A DNA stretch of 64,000 bases from Spisula solida (lineage: Eukaryota > Mollusca > Bivalvia > Venerida > Mactridae), in assembly GCA_947247005.1 (NCBI GenBank), contig OX365955.1, positions 47,533,822 to 47,597,821 on the forward strand. Reading direction: 5' to 3'. Position 1 is the stretch's first letter. The number at the start of each line of letters is the position of its first letter. The notes under the pieces are model-generated. The model saw only the letters and a list, made by a program, of their open reading frames with translations, made no database searches and was not told the DNA's origin. Below are positions 25,601 to 39,500 of the stretch, one piece after another. Both the position numbers and the translations under genes were made by a program.

Positions 25601-27506
25601 AGATAAATCCCACGTTGGAGCTCTTTTATAAACTCCACATATTCGTTTCGGAATTTGTAATATCTGTTTTGAGTCCGATTTCATATGAAAATATCTCAAA
25701 CATATGTGACAATATATGAGCTAAATGATAATACTATCTAGGACTGGGCATAGGAAGGTAGCATACAACAGAAACAGCAGAGCATGAAATGAATAGAAAT
25801 ATTCACGAATTACATTACAAATTCAAGTCAGATTCATATGGTAATGTTTCGAGAGACAGCGGCATGACTTAGGAATTTTATATAATATAAATTGCATATA
25901 CGCTCGTACTGCGACACATGTTATTATGCAAATAATTACTTCATTATCCGGCCATAAAATTCCCCGAAGACTGTATTAGCGTTACCTCATTATTTAAACC
26001 TGCTAAATGTTTATTATCGTCAATAAGAAGACAACCAAGTCTACACTGGTTACATTTTATTTTTTCAAATACAGGAACAAAACTATTTACACCATCGTGA
26101 ATTTTCGGATAAAGTTCTTTGATATGCAAAGATTTAAAAATGTAAAACCTACTATTTTATTAAAATATATTATTGAATGATTATTTCATTATCATAATTA
26201 ACGCAGACAATAAGCGATAATTGACAGGGAAGGCAACACACAATATCAAAGCACGAAAGGCTCGGATTACAAGTACAAACTTAAAAATGAACAAAGAAAA
26301 AAATATGAAATAATATCTACAAACTCATAACTCCATACATCGTATTAATAATTAATTAATATGCATTTTGAAAATCAAACTTAAAACGTAAAAAAGAGTT
26401 AATGATTCGCCAATGTACATAAAATGTTGGATTTCAATGGGAGTATTAAGAAAAAGCACCACTTATATGATATGTAAAAAGTTGAATAACTTTCTATCGA
26501 ATTTTAACCAAAGTCGTATTACGCCTACATACAATATTGCCGTGTCTCCGTTTGCGCAAATGATATAAGAAAATATATGTACAAAATGTACATTGTATTC
26601 CTAACAATGAATTAATTCAAAAATGTACCTTCAATAGTAGATAGTAGTAGGCTTCCAAATTTCCAAACATTTCACAAAGCTTCGTGCAAGGCACTTCCTA
26701 ATAATGTCATGTAAACTTGTTACAGCTAAAATTGTCTATTCCAGACGCATTCCCATTTTGGCGTTACTCAAATAGACCACTGTTGCAAACTTCATACTAA
26801 TTATTGAAATAACACTGTATTGATACCAATGTATCATTATTCATTTACTATGCGTGAAAGGAAACTATTCTAAATGTCAACGGGTCGTCGGTAACGGAAG
26901 ACGCGAGTTGTGTCCCACGTGAGATACGGACAAAGGTCCCGTGATGTTTTGTTCAAACTCAGTGTCTCACGGGAACGATCAGCCCGAACCAATCACCAAA
27001 TTGCCTTTCCAGACTATTGTATAAACATTCCTTGTACTACCATGATTTAATTGGTCGGATACATTGGACGTTATGGCATTCGGTGGATTTTATTAGCGCA
27101 CTCATATATCTGTATCGATAAAAACAGAGTATTCCGCAACAAATAGTGTAGTCATGGTTGAAGTTATAAAGTTATGCGAAAGTGTATAGTTGACAAATAT
27201 TGCCTATTGATGAGTGCGCGGCCAAATCGCGAAAATTATCTTAATAGAAGACATATTGGGAATTCATTATTAATGGATATTAATATACGTAAGTGTAGCA
27301 TGGGTAGAGGAATGGAAAAGTAATTAACGACTCACTGGATTGGTTTGCTACGCGAGAGGGCAATTTTGAAATCCTCGCACCAAAGCGCAATGGTCTAAGA
27401 TCGTCGTTCTCTTGGTTTGTTTGAAATTTAAACGTATAACGCTTAATAAAGCTATTCAAACATGTACTGATTTAGTGTTTGTGACTTTTGCAACGTGAAA
27501 TTATTG
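22661..27506. other. Intergenic region upstream of the plus-strand receptor
   Basis: No exon, RNA gene or clear mobile element could be supported across this 4.8 kb. It should contain the promoter and any 5'UTR exon of the receptor starting at 27507, but no TATA box or conserved element could be identified with confidence. Confidence 0.4.
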
Positions 27507-30500
27507 ATGATGAATATCACTTTAAGTATGCTGCGAGTTATCATCGTATTCATGTGTCCATTTCTGGCATTATGTGCGAACGAAACGGTTTTAAACGCAG
27601 GTAAGCGAGTGATATTTTTATAATAAATTAACATTTATAAATGTATACATTTGTAACTGGGCATAGTCTGAAAAAAGTAATACGAATAATTTCGGAATGT
27701 TTCAGACTCTAAATGTTAATTGAATTTGATTTTCAGATAATTTCATTCAAAAAAGCATGTATACTGTCTCTGTTGGGTGTTGCTTTGTGAGGTGTTCTCG
27801 TTATGTGAGGTTGTACTTGTGCTATGTTTCTGTCTGTTTTCTCTTGTTTCAGATAGTCCTGACTGACTGATGCTACAGACCGTCGGAGTGAGATGTCGTG
27901 TTTTTGTAGATGTTCATTTTAATTTTTTTCTGATTTATTTCTAGTTGTCCTTCTTGAGGCCTGCACGTTGTTATGTGTGTTCTCATTTGTGCCGTTCGTG
28001 CACTGTTGTTTCTGTTGGTTGAGTGCTGTCCGTGTATTCGTATTCCAACATAAATTATTCGAAAATTGTCGCGGTAACCGTCAACAATAATAATTATAAA
28101 ACATAAAAATCAACCAAAAGTCATCCAATCTCATTATTCATCATTTTCACTGGTGACACTTTCATGCAGAACTAGCATTTTGTACACTTTTCGTTTTTGT
28201 GTCTTTCGAGCTTTGCTGTTTCTGTTGAATGCTGCCTTTGTTATTATTTTTTTTGATGGAGACAAATACATTATGAATAATAATTCAACAATATGCGTAT
28301 AGCTTATTTACATATCGCCCTCGCATAAACAAGAAACACATGACTGTACACCTCCATCCTGGCAGTATTCATCGTTGTTACGGGACTTGTTACAGCGACC
28401 CATTTTATGCTGAGCGTCCCACTTATAAGGGAGTCACTGTACAATTATTATTTTTATTGCTTTTTATAACGCGCATTTTTTTATGGAAGATGTAGAATAT
28501 CCTACATGCTTTAAAAGAAACAACAATGTACTTTATAATATTTTCGTTTTCGTTACTTTGTTTCTGTCCATATGTTGCATTTGATCGAATACCTTTAATC
28601 AGACGATGACGGAAATGATGTTCCTCTGATTTTTAGTTTCATTGGATATTTGCCGCCTGTGTTGTTTTTCTTTGGAGTTTTATGTTGAGTGCTTAGCCTA
28701 AAAAGGGAAAATTGTCTTCTCTTCTCTCGTACCTACCACCAGAAATGAGGTACATGTATATAGAAAGATGTTAACAAGTTTAGAACTTGTCGACCTAATT
28801 AAATTGTATCAACTAATACAGAATGATGTGGTCTTATTATTATTGGTGTGGTTTTATGATAAAACTGACTGTAAGACGAATATTTATAATTTAATAAAAG
28901 TTCCGTTATAATGTAGGATGTACCTTAAACCAATAATTATCTTTCAGTGGTTCTTGGACACAAAGGACAAGTTAACGTGGAAAAGTACTTTAGAATTGCT
29001 GAAGCGTTGGAAGGGGATACGGGCAAGGAAAACTATTGTAGAATTAACTTCCAACCATTAGAATATGATTCTACCGATGGAAAGTCAGTGTATAAAAGTT
29101 TGCAGAATGGTAAGCAAAACTGCTTTTTTAAATATACGGCTAAAACTGGGTAACTTAAACCTGACTGGAAATTCATTGAGCAAAAGCGTTAGACTTTTAG
29201 GCATGTTTTGAACGTTTTTAATCGCATATGCATGAAACGTATAAGGTCAATATAGTTGCTGAGAAGTAACTACAGTCTTAAAGATTCAAGTCCTCTGAGT
29301 TTATATTTAGATACACTAAAATTAGTTCTGTTGTTATACGCGGACCAAATTCTATTATTCGCTAAGGACGAACTTCGTTTCATACTGATTTAAATATATG
29401 AACAGTTATAGTAACAAGTGGAAATTAATATCAAATGTTAAACTTGTTGATTTTAGGAAATGGGTAAATCTAAGACAGAATCAAAGATTAGTTTTCAACA
29501 ACGAAGAACTTAAAATTGTGATTTGTTTACAACATTATCTTGGCATTATATATATTTGCCAAGAGTATCATTTTACAGAACAAATCTAAGTCTTATTTTA
29601 CTAAATTTCCAACACTATCTGTAAGTCATAGTGTATGTTTGTTTGGCAAGTTGATACTACGCTTCTGAAATGTGAGGCTTTTGTTGATGTGAAAGTATTA
29701 GAATGTACTCAGTTATATTTCTTGAAATACCTTAGGCGTTTTAGGAGTAATTTCATTTGGAGCGAGTTTGGTCGTACACCTTTCCAAGTATAGAGAATCG
29801 TAAATAGAATATATTTTTGTTCGAAAATAACATATGTACATGTAGTGACGAAATAATTGTAGAACTCATCTAGAAAATTGTGTCAAATGACAATGCATTA
29901 TTGTACCAAGCATACTAGTAGTCGATTGGACCCATAAAGTTCATATGAACAAATGCACTGCATCAAGTAGGGAATTTCCCATCTGGTCTTTGACACTATA
30001 GTCTTTGGCTCCCAGACAGAACCACGTAGAAGGCATAGCGAAAAAAATGCTTAGTCATTTATCATTCTTGCTTTAAAGTTCAGATGCGAAAACTTTAAAA
30101 GGCTTTCAGTCATTCGGACTGGCAGAAATAAAAATGTTGTCCGAATGAACATTTGTCAGCCCGATCAAAAGGAAAATATATCTGTCTGTGGCTTACGCAC
30201 GTTTTTCAATTTGTTTGTTGATTCTAGGTCTACTTAATTCAGGGGTTACTAGTTTACATATAATTAGATATAAACACATATATAACAACTGATTTCAAAT
30301 AGGCCTAATTTGATATTTTACCTTTTTATAATGGGTTGCATGAGCATATCAGACAGTACTTTTGTTCTAGGGAAAAGGCTATTTTCATTTCAATTAATCA
30401 CATTACGATTAATTATCAAACATCTTTAATCTTAATCTTCTTTTCTTGTTAAATAAACTCCGTGCAAATCATCAAAACATAAAAGATATTCAGACGGAAA

Positions 30501-33500
30501 ATTCTGGGTTTTATTGTATCCAATCACAACAACAACAACATTTTATTAGTTTTCGCGACCTTTTTCCCGCGAATATTTTTACATTTTTTGACGATTTTGG
30601 AGGGATTTCTTATTACATCTCGGCGAGGAATTACGAAATGCATTCGTGTTACTTTCTTTACAATAACCTACAACTACGATGTGGGTGGAATTATCACCGT
30701 CCGGTCCGGATACGTAAAGACCCGAAACGGACTTTATATTAATTGTATTGCAAAGAGAAGTAACCGCTTTGCAAAAAGAAGTCACCTGAACATGTGTAGT
30801 TTTTATTAGATTTTCTTAAGATTGGTTGATATTTCGCACATTTGAACGATTCCCGCTCGACATACTTCGTAATCTCAGAGTAATAATGTGTCTCAAAACA
30901 GTTTAAAGCATCGTTTATGCACTGCAAATGTTAAAATTGCCTTCCCAAGCGTGTCTTCCATCTAGGAGACGAGTTGTACAGCACCATGGAAGACTGATTT
31001 TTTTTATTTAAATGTTTTTTTGGCATAATAAATTTATTCTATAAATATTTAATTATAGTTTTATTCTGGTCTTTTACTATGATTGTTATTTATGTTCCAC
31101 ATTTAAAAAATAAAAATAGAATCAAGAACGGTTATCGATTTCTTGGTATCAAATCCCTGCTACCGGAAGTCGGAAGCAAGAGTCCGTCTACCTAGTGACT
31201 ATAGAGATCCGGTCTGTCAAAAAAATAACGGCGTTAGCGAATGCAAAACTACAACAACAACAACAATCGTGCGTTTTCGCATGTAATCGTTACTGGGGAT
31301 TCCCCGGTCGCTTCGCGACCTTGGGGAATTCCCCTAATAATTGGAAAATATGGGGTATAATTGAATATAATCATATGCATAAAATCTTGTAAATGCACTG
31401 TAAACTGTATAATATTATGCAATGTACATACTATGTTATATACATGTGTACAACGCATATGCAAACTGGTGGGTGTAGTAAAATTGAATGTTCATACCTG
31501 CGTATTTGACGATGAATGGTGTCATTTGTAACAGAATACAAATAGCTGATGCAATATGCGTTGACAGAACGCGCATCCATTCCTATATGGCGTCCGTAGC
31601 TCAGTGGTTATGGCGCGTGTCGTCTAATCTGGCGACCCGGGTTCAAATCCGGATAGAGGCACACATATTTCAGCAGAAAGCTGACTGGCAAATAAAGGCT
31701 ATGCTCGGCATCATCATCATATGCTATTACCAGTTTATCAACAAAGACATTACTTTGCCCCGCCGCTGATATATCAAACGGGCTTATAAATATTATACAA
31801 TGTGGTATTACATAATGTGTTGATGAGGTGATAATGTTTGTACACATAACATATGATCGGGTGATAAAAAGTGATATGTGATCATAAAGACACTATAATC
31901 ACCTTTGTATTCCCTTTGTGCCCCCCAAATGGCTTACGATTGCAAATTATGTAGGGTTACACACATATGGGCAAACTGAGTTGAGAATAAAAAACAAGGG
32001 CAAATTATGTAGGGTACACATAAAATGGCAAATTATGTAGGGTCCACATACAATGGGAAATTATGTAGGGTACTCTTCCGAGAGCAAATAATGCACTGTA
32101 AAAAGGACAAGTATATAGGGAATAAATACACGGGCAGATTCGAATGTATTATTTTAAGACACCAACACTCACCACGCAATGAAATGTATACATAATCAAT
32201 CACACTATGGTAACATTGTATCACTGATGTAGTTGAAAGTATTAACGATATAAATATTGCCTGGTTGCTGTTTTTGAGATAAAGTTTGATCGTTCCAGCA
32301 AGGTCGACATTTGAAGACAACCATATTGCTGTTGCCATTGGTCCGCAGATCGATGTGTTTACGTCAACTGATTACGTCATCCTTCACCAAGTGTTGTTTG
32401 TGACGTCATCAGATGAGATGATTGAACCAGCCAATCGGACGATGCCAATTCTTCCGGACCCCAAGTCTTTGTCACTTGCTATTGCCACGGCGGTGGATTA
32501 TCTGGAATGGGAGAAAGTTGCCTTTTTATCACAAGGTAAACGGAAACATAATGTTGATCCTATGAGAATAGATATATGCATTATATATATGTCCATCTTT
32601 TATATAAAATACCATATAACGCTATTTAATTTAATTGCAACTGTCATTACCTGTAACTGGTGGAATATTTAAAATAAAACTTTAAAATTTAAACCATTTG
32701 GTTCGAGTGTACCAAATAGATAGCCAAATGAATGTAACAACTTGGTCTTCTAACTTTTGCATAATACTGTAGAATCTGGTGAATGTAAAGAAAGTGCATA
32801 TGACCTTACGGCCAATCCATATTGGATTATATCATATCCTAACCATCATGTAAGATTAAACATAGGCGCATATTCGTGAACAGACAACAAATGCATTCTA
32901 ATGGCTTCATGTATACAATAATAATGGTTGAGCATGTACGTGTAGAACGTTGTTTATTTCTAGTTCTATAGCATCATTATTATGTTACACATTTCAGACG
33001 ATTTCTCTCCCGTTCTTGCTCTTGGTGGTAAGGGGATATTTGTATCCCCTATACGTCTTCCGTCCAACCTGTCAATCCAGTGTCGCCATAGTAACGGAAG
33101 GGTTAACAATGAGACTGATCATTGTGAATTCCGTGACAATCCTCAGCTCCAGCAGACGCTTACTACACTCCGAGAATCTCAGATGGATAAATTCATACTC
33201 CATTCCATGAAGAATGACGTGGTTCAAGCTGTCCTGTTTGCAGTAAGTCAGAAATCATTCTACGCCACAGTAGCTATTTTTCTTGTTTTCTCGAATGTGC
33301 GCACACACCAAACACCTAACGGCATTTGTGCTTTCACGAATAGTCCCAAGTACGTTTCTAATGGAACAGAAAATATCGTAGTTTTATCTATTTTGATTGC
33401 AAGTTCTTCTCAACAGAAGTATGTCATCAGTGTGTCTTGTTTGTTCATCTCCATAGTTTACATAGTGCATAGTTGGTCTTCAATAAAACTACCGACCGAC

Positions 33501-36500
33501 CAGATTAGACACTATCAATGTTGTCAGACAAGTCAGATAAATTATAAAACATTATAGCAATTGCGTGTTCTCATGTGTATAGACAAACTGTACCGATGAT
33601 TATTTAGCCATGTTAGCAAAATGACTTATCAAAATAACCCTCATGACTTATATTTTTTGCATTAACTCACATGGTATTTTAAAAGTTTCATTAGAATTAA
33701 AACATCACGAAGTGGTTAAAACCAGTATCTAGTTTTACACTTTTAAATTGCGGGGCATTATTTTCAGAAGATGCAATATGTGTACTGACGACCACCTTAT
33801 TATGGTAACAGGAATTATGTTATTAAAATCCACAAACACTTCTATTGTTTCAGGCTCAAAAGCTCCACTTGTTACACCATTCTATTCGTTGGTTTATAAC
33901 ATATCTGGTATGTATTGTTTTGCTCTATCAAAATATGACATATGTTTTCATTTCTTGTGATATTAAAATCTCTAACTGTTGATTCCTCTATTTGAACTAC
34001 ACATTTCCTGACCCAACATTTTTATGTAACTTTTCAGTCCTAAACAGCGGATGATCAGTTACATATCCGCACTTTGTCACAACCTGCGACAAGTTTATTA
34101 CTTACGTAAATGTGTTGTGGAATGTATAACATGGCTTAAATTCTAAATACAAGATGTACATACCCCCTCCCGATTCAAATAGAATAACGTAAGTCATGTT
34201 TAAGATGTGCTTTTTCTTGTTACAACCAGGATTTTGATGACATCGTTAGAGATATTAAGGGTGCTGCAAAGGTGTATGGTCTACAACTTCTTAGGAAAGA
34301 TGATTTCCCTCCACAGGTTGACGGTAAGAATTGCCTTTATTATGACATAGTAGTAACCAATAAACGGCATGGTTATTGCAGAAGGCAAACATTTGTCGGA
34401 AAATATCATATCATTTATAAGATGATAATCTTACCACAGAAAATGTTTTACTACACAAGAATATTGCGAGCAGTGCTATGTTTTAAACCAAATGGAATGT
34501 CTTTGTGGACAATCCTGTTGCTGTTGTAGAAGTCATTATGGCTATTCGGAAGTTAAAACATTCGTTTCGACGTCTACAAATACAAATGTATATGCAAGTT
34601 TGTGGTATAAAGGTATAAGAAAGTCATCAGTGGAGAGGACTAAACAATGATAGCCGTGCAAATGTTCACCATACAAAAATCGCCGTCAACGAACTTGTTA
34701 GTATGTATATAACTAATACTATGCTTTTGTCTTGAGTTCTCTCTCTTTCGCTTATAAGTAGTCGTTCTAATTCAATTTCACTGCAAATTGAACGACTATG
34801 CAATATGGAAAAGAATTGCATGTTCTATATGTTTAAACAGTTGCTTGCATGTTGTGAAAATGGCAATAAAATATTTGTAGAAATATTTGATGACAAAGAA
34901 TCGAGACTGGAGCAGGCTTTGATGGTAGATGTTGTCGGCATATTACGACATTATTTGGACGACCATGCTGAAGGATGTAATATAGAACCGGCAGAAAATA
35001 CCAGTATCACTGCTATACAGTTTAGAAAAGTTCTTGGAAATGCAGTGAGTATGAAACTTACAACATTGATAACAACAATAGTTAATTAAGTTTATAGGCC
35101 ACCAGGTTTTTTGCTGTTTTTAACAAACCACAGTATAATTATTTTCCATATTCGCTAAATAATCGTAATTTATTCTTTCACGAAAACCTTACTCTATTTA
35201 GAGGGCATGATCGGACAGTGGTCTTCAGAACAATCGCTCTAACAATTCAAACAGTTGTGTTACCCAAACTGTCTGTTGGAGTAATTCTAGTAATATAACC
35301 GTTTGGACGTCATACCATCTATGTATTCTAATGTCTATGTTAAATATTCGTAAGATGAGGAAAGATATGAAAACAATAATGTTTGATGACTTTGTGGGTG
35401 ATGTCAATGTTTTCGTGTAAAAGTGAAATAATATTGACGTTAGGTTTGACGCTGTTATTTCGTTTCATGTTAATTCCTGGTGTTAAATCAATGTTGAGAA
35501 TGCCATGGATAAATTTAATGAGGTTTTACTGATAATATAGTACTCAATGATAATGAAACGTGTAGTTTTTGTAAAGTAGATTCTTAAACATTTAGCATTT
35601 CTAGGTACATTGTATCAGCATCACACAGAGTAGGTTTGATAATGTTTATGTTCTGTTGCACGGTGTTTTAGATTATCAAAGGGTAGAATTTTATTATTAT
35701 TTTGTTGTAAAAAATCCCAAATAGGGGATCACATTAACATCTGTTACTTATCCTCTCCATATTCCAATATTTCGACCGTAATATGTACTTGTTCAAGAGA
35801 CGAAACACTTTTTTATTTACATAGCTTTTCAGTATTCATATCATGAATCTAGTATTATGTTAGACAAACTAAAACTACTCTACATTTACAGACCGGACTA
35901 GTAAGTATTATTTGCCTAACAAAATTATGATCTTATTACTTATATTTAGCATCATGGTAATGTTGCATTTTTATATTTGAAAATGATAAGAATACTGATA
36001 TTTTTATTCCAATTATTTTGTGTAAAGGAAGTTTGGATGTATCTGTTTGGACGTAATATTAGGGATTAATTTAGTTGTTTGTTACAGGCACCATATATAT
36101 CCCTTTACATAATTCTTTGCCATAAGCCTCGATTCCGTCATTTTGACACACCATGAACGTTGAACGTTAGTTTTATTTGTACTCAATATTCACTGAGCGA
36201 AGATTGCATATTTAGATCTGATCGTAAAATCCTCTTGCCCAAAGGCCTTGCGAATTAGAATAAATGTTCATATTCGTGTTGCCTACCTGTAACTTTACTA
36301 CCCTTGACAGGTGTTAAACTACATAGAGTACATTATGAGCTGTATGATTCAAGAATAAATGTCAAATGTCATGACACACGCGTCTTTTAATATGTACTAT
36401 CGTGAGTCGTTGTACAATTGTTACTGATGCAATCCAATGAACAATTGTTTCAATAGGTCAATCAACATGCCCTGAATATTTCCGAGATATTTCAAATGCA

Positions 36501-39500
36501 TTAGCTGCTTACTGAGAAAATGTGTTAAGTGTCTAGTACTTGATGTAACAAGTATGGACGAACAGTCGGCATGTAGGGCAGCAACAGTCGGTATCATACA
36601 GTGATTGTGCTAGCATTTTGGTGGATCAATGCTTTAGATGTGCCCAGTCAGGTGGATGTAATGTAAGAAAACTAAGAATGCCATTGTTTCACATCGAGTC
36701 CCCTGTGTGACATTGGTGTTTGTTAATGTCACATGCAAACCTACATGATGCACGATAACTATGTGTTTGTTAGAAATTGTGTGTTTTATTTGCATGCCAA
36801 TTGGAATGTTACGATTTCAATAAACATTTATATTTGAAGGCATCCGTCGAAATGAATGAATGAGAATATGCAATAAATGACAATGGAACGATTATTGTTG
36901 TTTACAGTGAAGGAAGGTTAAACGAACTTCAATAACATATGTTCTGGTCACACAGACAAAGTTATGTTATTATTGAGAGCATGTCTGTATCTTGTTTGTA
37001 CTTTGATAAAGCGAATCAATAACGATATTAATAGCATGCATTAAATACGAACCACGCTCGGTAGGCCTGTTTAGAACAATACCGCCATTGTACGTGGAAT
37101 ATGACGTCATATCCGTCGTAAATGTCTTATTTAATGATTAAACGGAAAGTTGTATTCTACTAAATGATTTGTTCGTAGAATATTTCATTTTATTCTATTC
37201 TATTCTATTGTTTTTTTCGATATTCTATATTTTAGTAGATTCAACGGTAAAGTAGATTAAATGACATCATCGAGCACGTGGCATGACGTCATTGCTTAAT
37301 TCATACAGCCAACCCTCCTTATAATATACTGTAACAACTTATATTCTTACAAAAAACACACGAACAGAAACTTTTTGCGGGCAAAATTCTGGGATTTATT
37401 TCGGACATTGATCAAATAAGGCCATACACTGTACAATATTATCCTGGAAACATCCATGATCATTATAAAGAGGGTTGATTGTAGTCATTTGGTACACCAA
37501 AGGAAATTTAACTGTTACATTCTTATTATCAAAAACACATGTAGTATATTTATTATCATATTTTATTAATTTTCTTAAACTCTGTTTTTGGGAAATTAAA
37601 TGTATCAATCGGGTACATACTCTCTTTTAGCACATAATGTTTAATACGTTTTCTTTGTTAGTAGATTCTATATATTTACCTTTATATTTAAAATGCCTGT
37701 TTTAAGTTATTTCTTATGCTTATTTCGTTATGCATTCATTTACTTCAGTTATTCAAAATGTTTTCAATTAAGTGACTAGACCTATTGGTTTAGAACTGTT
37801 AAGAAATATTTTGGTCGCCGTGTTATTTAAAATTCACGAATCTATTCAATGTCTAGTAGATGTAGACAATTTTCTATGTTATAACAGTTATGCATTTATT
37901 TTGATTCCACTATTATTTATTATTCACCATTCAGCGATTCTGTAGTATAGATCACAGCACAACTCACATTAACAGAGGAATTGTCCAACATGGATAAAAG
38001 GTACGGACAGTTTTATGTTGTTAAATCATTATTTCAGCTACAACCTTACAGCGGAGCCCTAGGTGTTTATTATTGGCCAAAGAATCGCAAAGAGGAGACG
38101 TCGAATACCCGACAAGAATATGCCATACCTCTGTACAGGAAGATTGATAAAAATGAATTGGTAAGGTACCCTTTAGCTATTTCAATATTTATACTTGGTG
38201 TTAAATTGGTATAAACTGTGATCTTTGAGTGACGTTTTACTGTTTTACATGTATATTGTAAGAATGTTTGAAAATATAATGTAAGCACGGACATAAGTAT
38301 GTGAATTTTATTATCTTTTTTACATTATAGACGATCAAGGAAGGAATAAAAATATGTAATTTAGTTGCATTTAATTATTTTCATTATTATACTTCAGTTT
38401 GCGGAGGTGATTTTCAGGAAATCTGAGCCGAAAATCAGCCGAATTCTATCAAAAAGTGAACCATTGGTTGAATATGCATTTAAAGGGAAGACATTCGATG
38501 TTATTGCGAAACAGGTGGGCACTCTTTTTATTTATGCTACTATAAACTGATGTACGTGAAATTTGAAGTCGCTGTTTTGTTCATTATGTTACAAACAATA
38601 TTTTTAAGGCTAGATCTCACTAATAAATCGATAATTGTCGGTTAATAGTGACAAATGCCGGATATCTTCGTTTGTGTTTCCGTTACTTTTCGAGCAACAG
38701 TAATCGGTCGTGTCCTAATAAAGCCTTTACCATCATCATTGTTATATAATTGTACAGGATGAACCATTTGTGATGAAAACAGCCAATGGATACGAGGGAT
38801 TCTGTGTAGATGTACTGAAGGAACTGTCGCATCTCATGGATAACTTTCAATACAGAATCTTTGAATTAAGCGACGAAGCACCGGCTCAAAATGGCAAGAC
38901 TTCGGTTTGGGACAGCATTATTAATCAACTTAAAGTCGGGGTAAGTGTCGGTCCTGATTTTTGCTTTATCCAATTCGTACGAAGTTCATTAACAAGGGGA
39001 TAATTTCTAGGAAGCAGATTTTCGGTGTGGTATAACACAAACAAAGACATTATTATAGTCAAAAGTATAGACAAACCATTACCCTATCAATATTCAACTT
39101 TTTATGTCGTAGTTTAATGACATTTTAAATATTGACCATTCGCATGTTTTAAAAGTAGTTATTATAAAGCAATTATCATGGTAAATTGAAAAAAAAACAG
39201 AAGTTATTCTTTTCAAACCCAGATAATCTATAGTCATACAATACATTGTCATTTCGTATGGTTGTACCAAACTGGCAACATTTGATAGTCAATTGGTAGC
39301 ACAAAAATCCACCCAGGCACCAATCCCAAACAGCGATGCAAGCATCTCTCCTCACAAGTACGATTTCTTCTCCAGTCTGAGCTGAGAAAATCTTACATTT
39401 GAGCTCTTGACATGTTTTTGTAATGCACACAGAACAATGGCTTCATTTTGTTATTGTTTTGTTATTTTGTTTCTGGTATAGAAATGAAACAATCGCAACG

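Noticed and set aside
31590..31662. Functional tRNA gene
   Set aside because: A and B boxes are present, but the acceptor stem does not pair, the anticodon loop has six bases and the T-stem is broken.
33748..33830. Possible extra receptor exon after TTTTCAG near 33766
   Set aside because: None of its phases joins both the phase 0 donor at 33242 and the phase 0 acceptor at 33854 without a stop. Direct joining of 33242 to 33854 matches the paralogue exon for exon.
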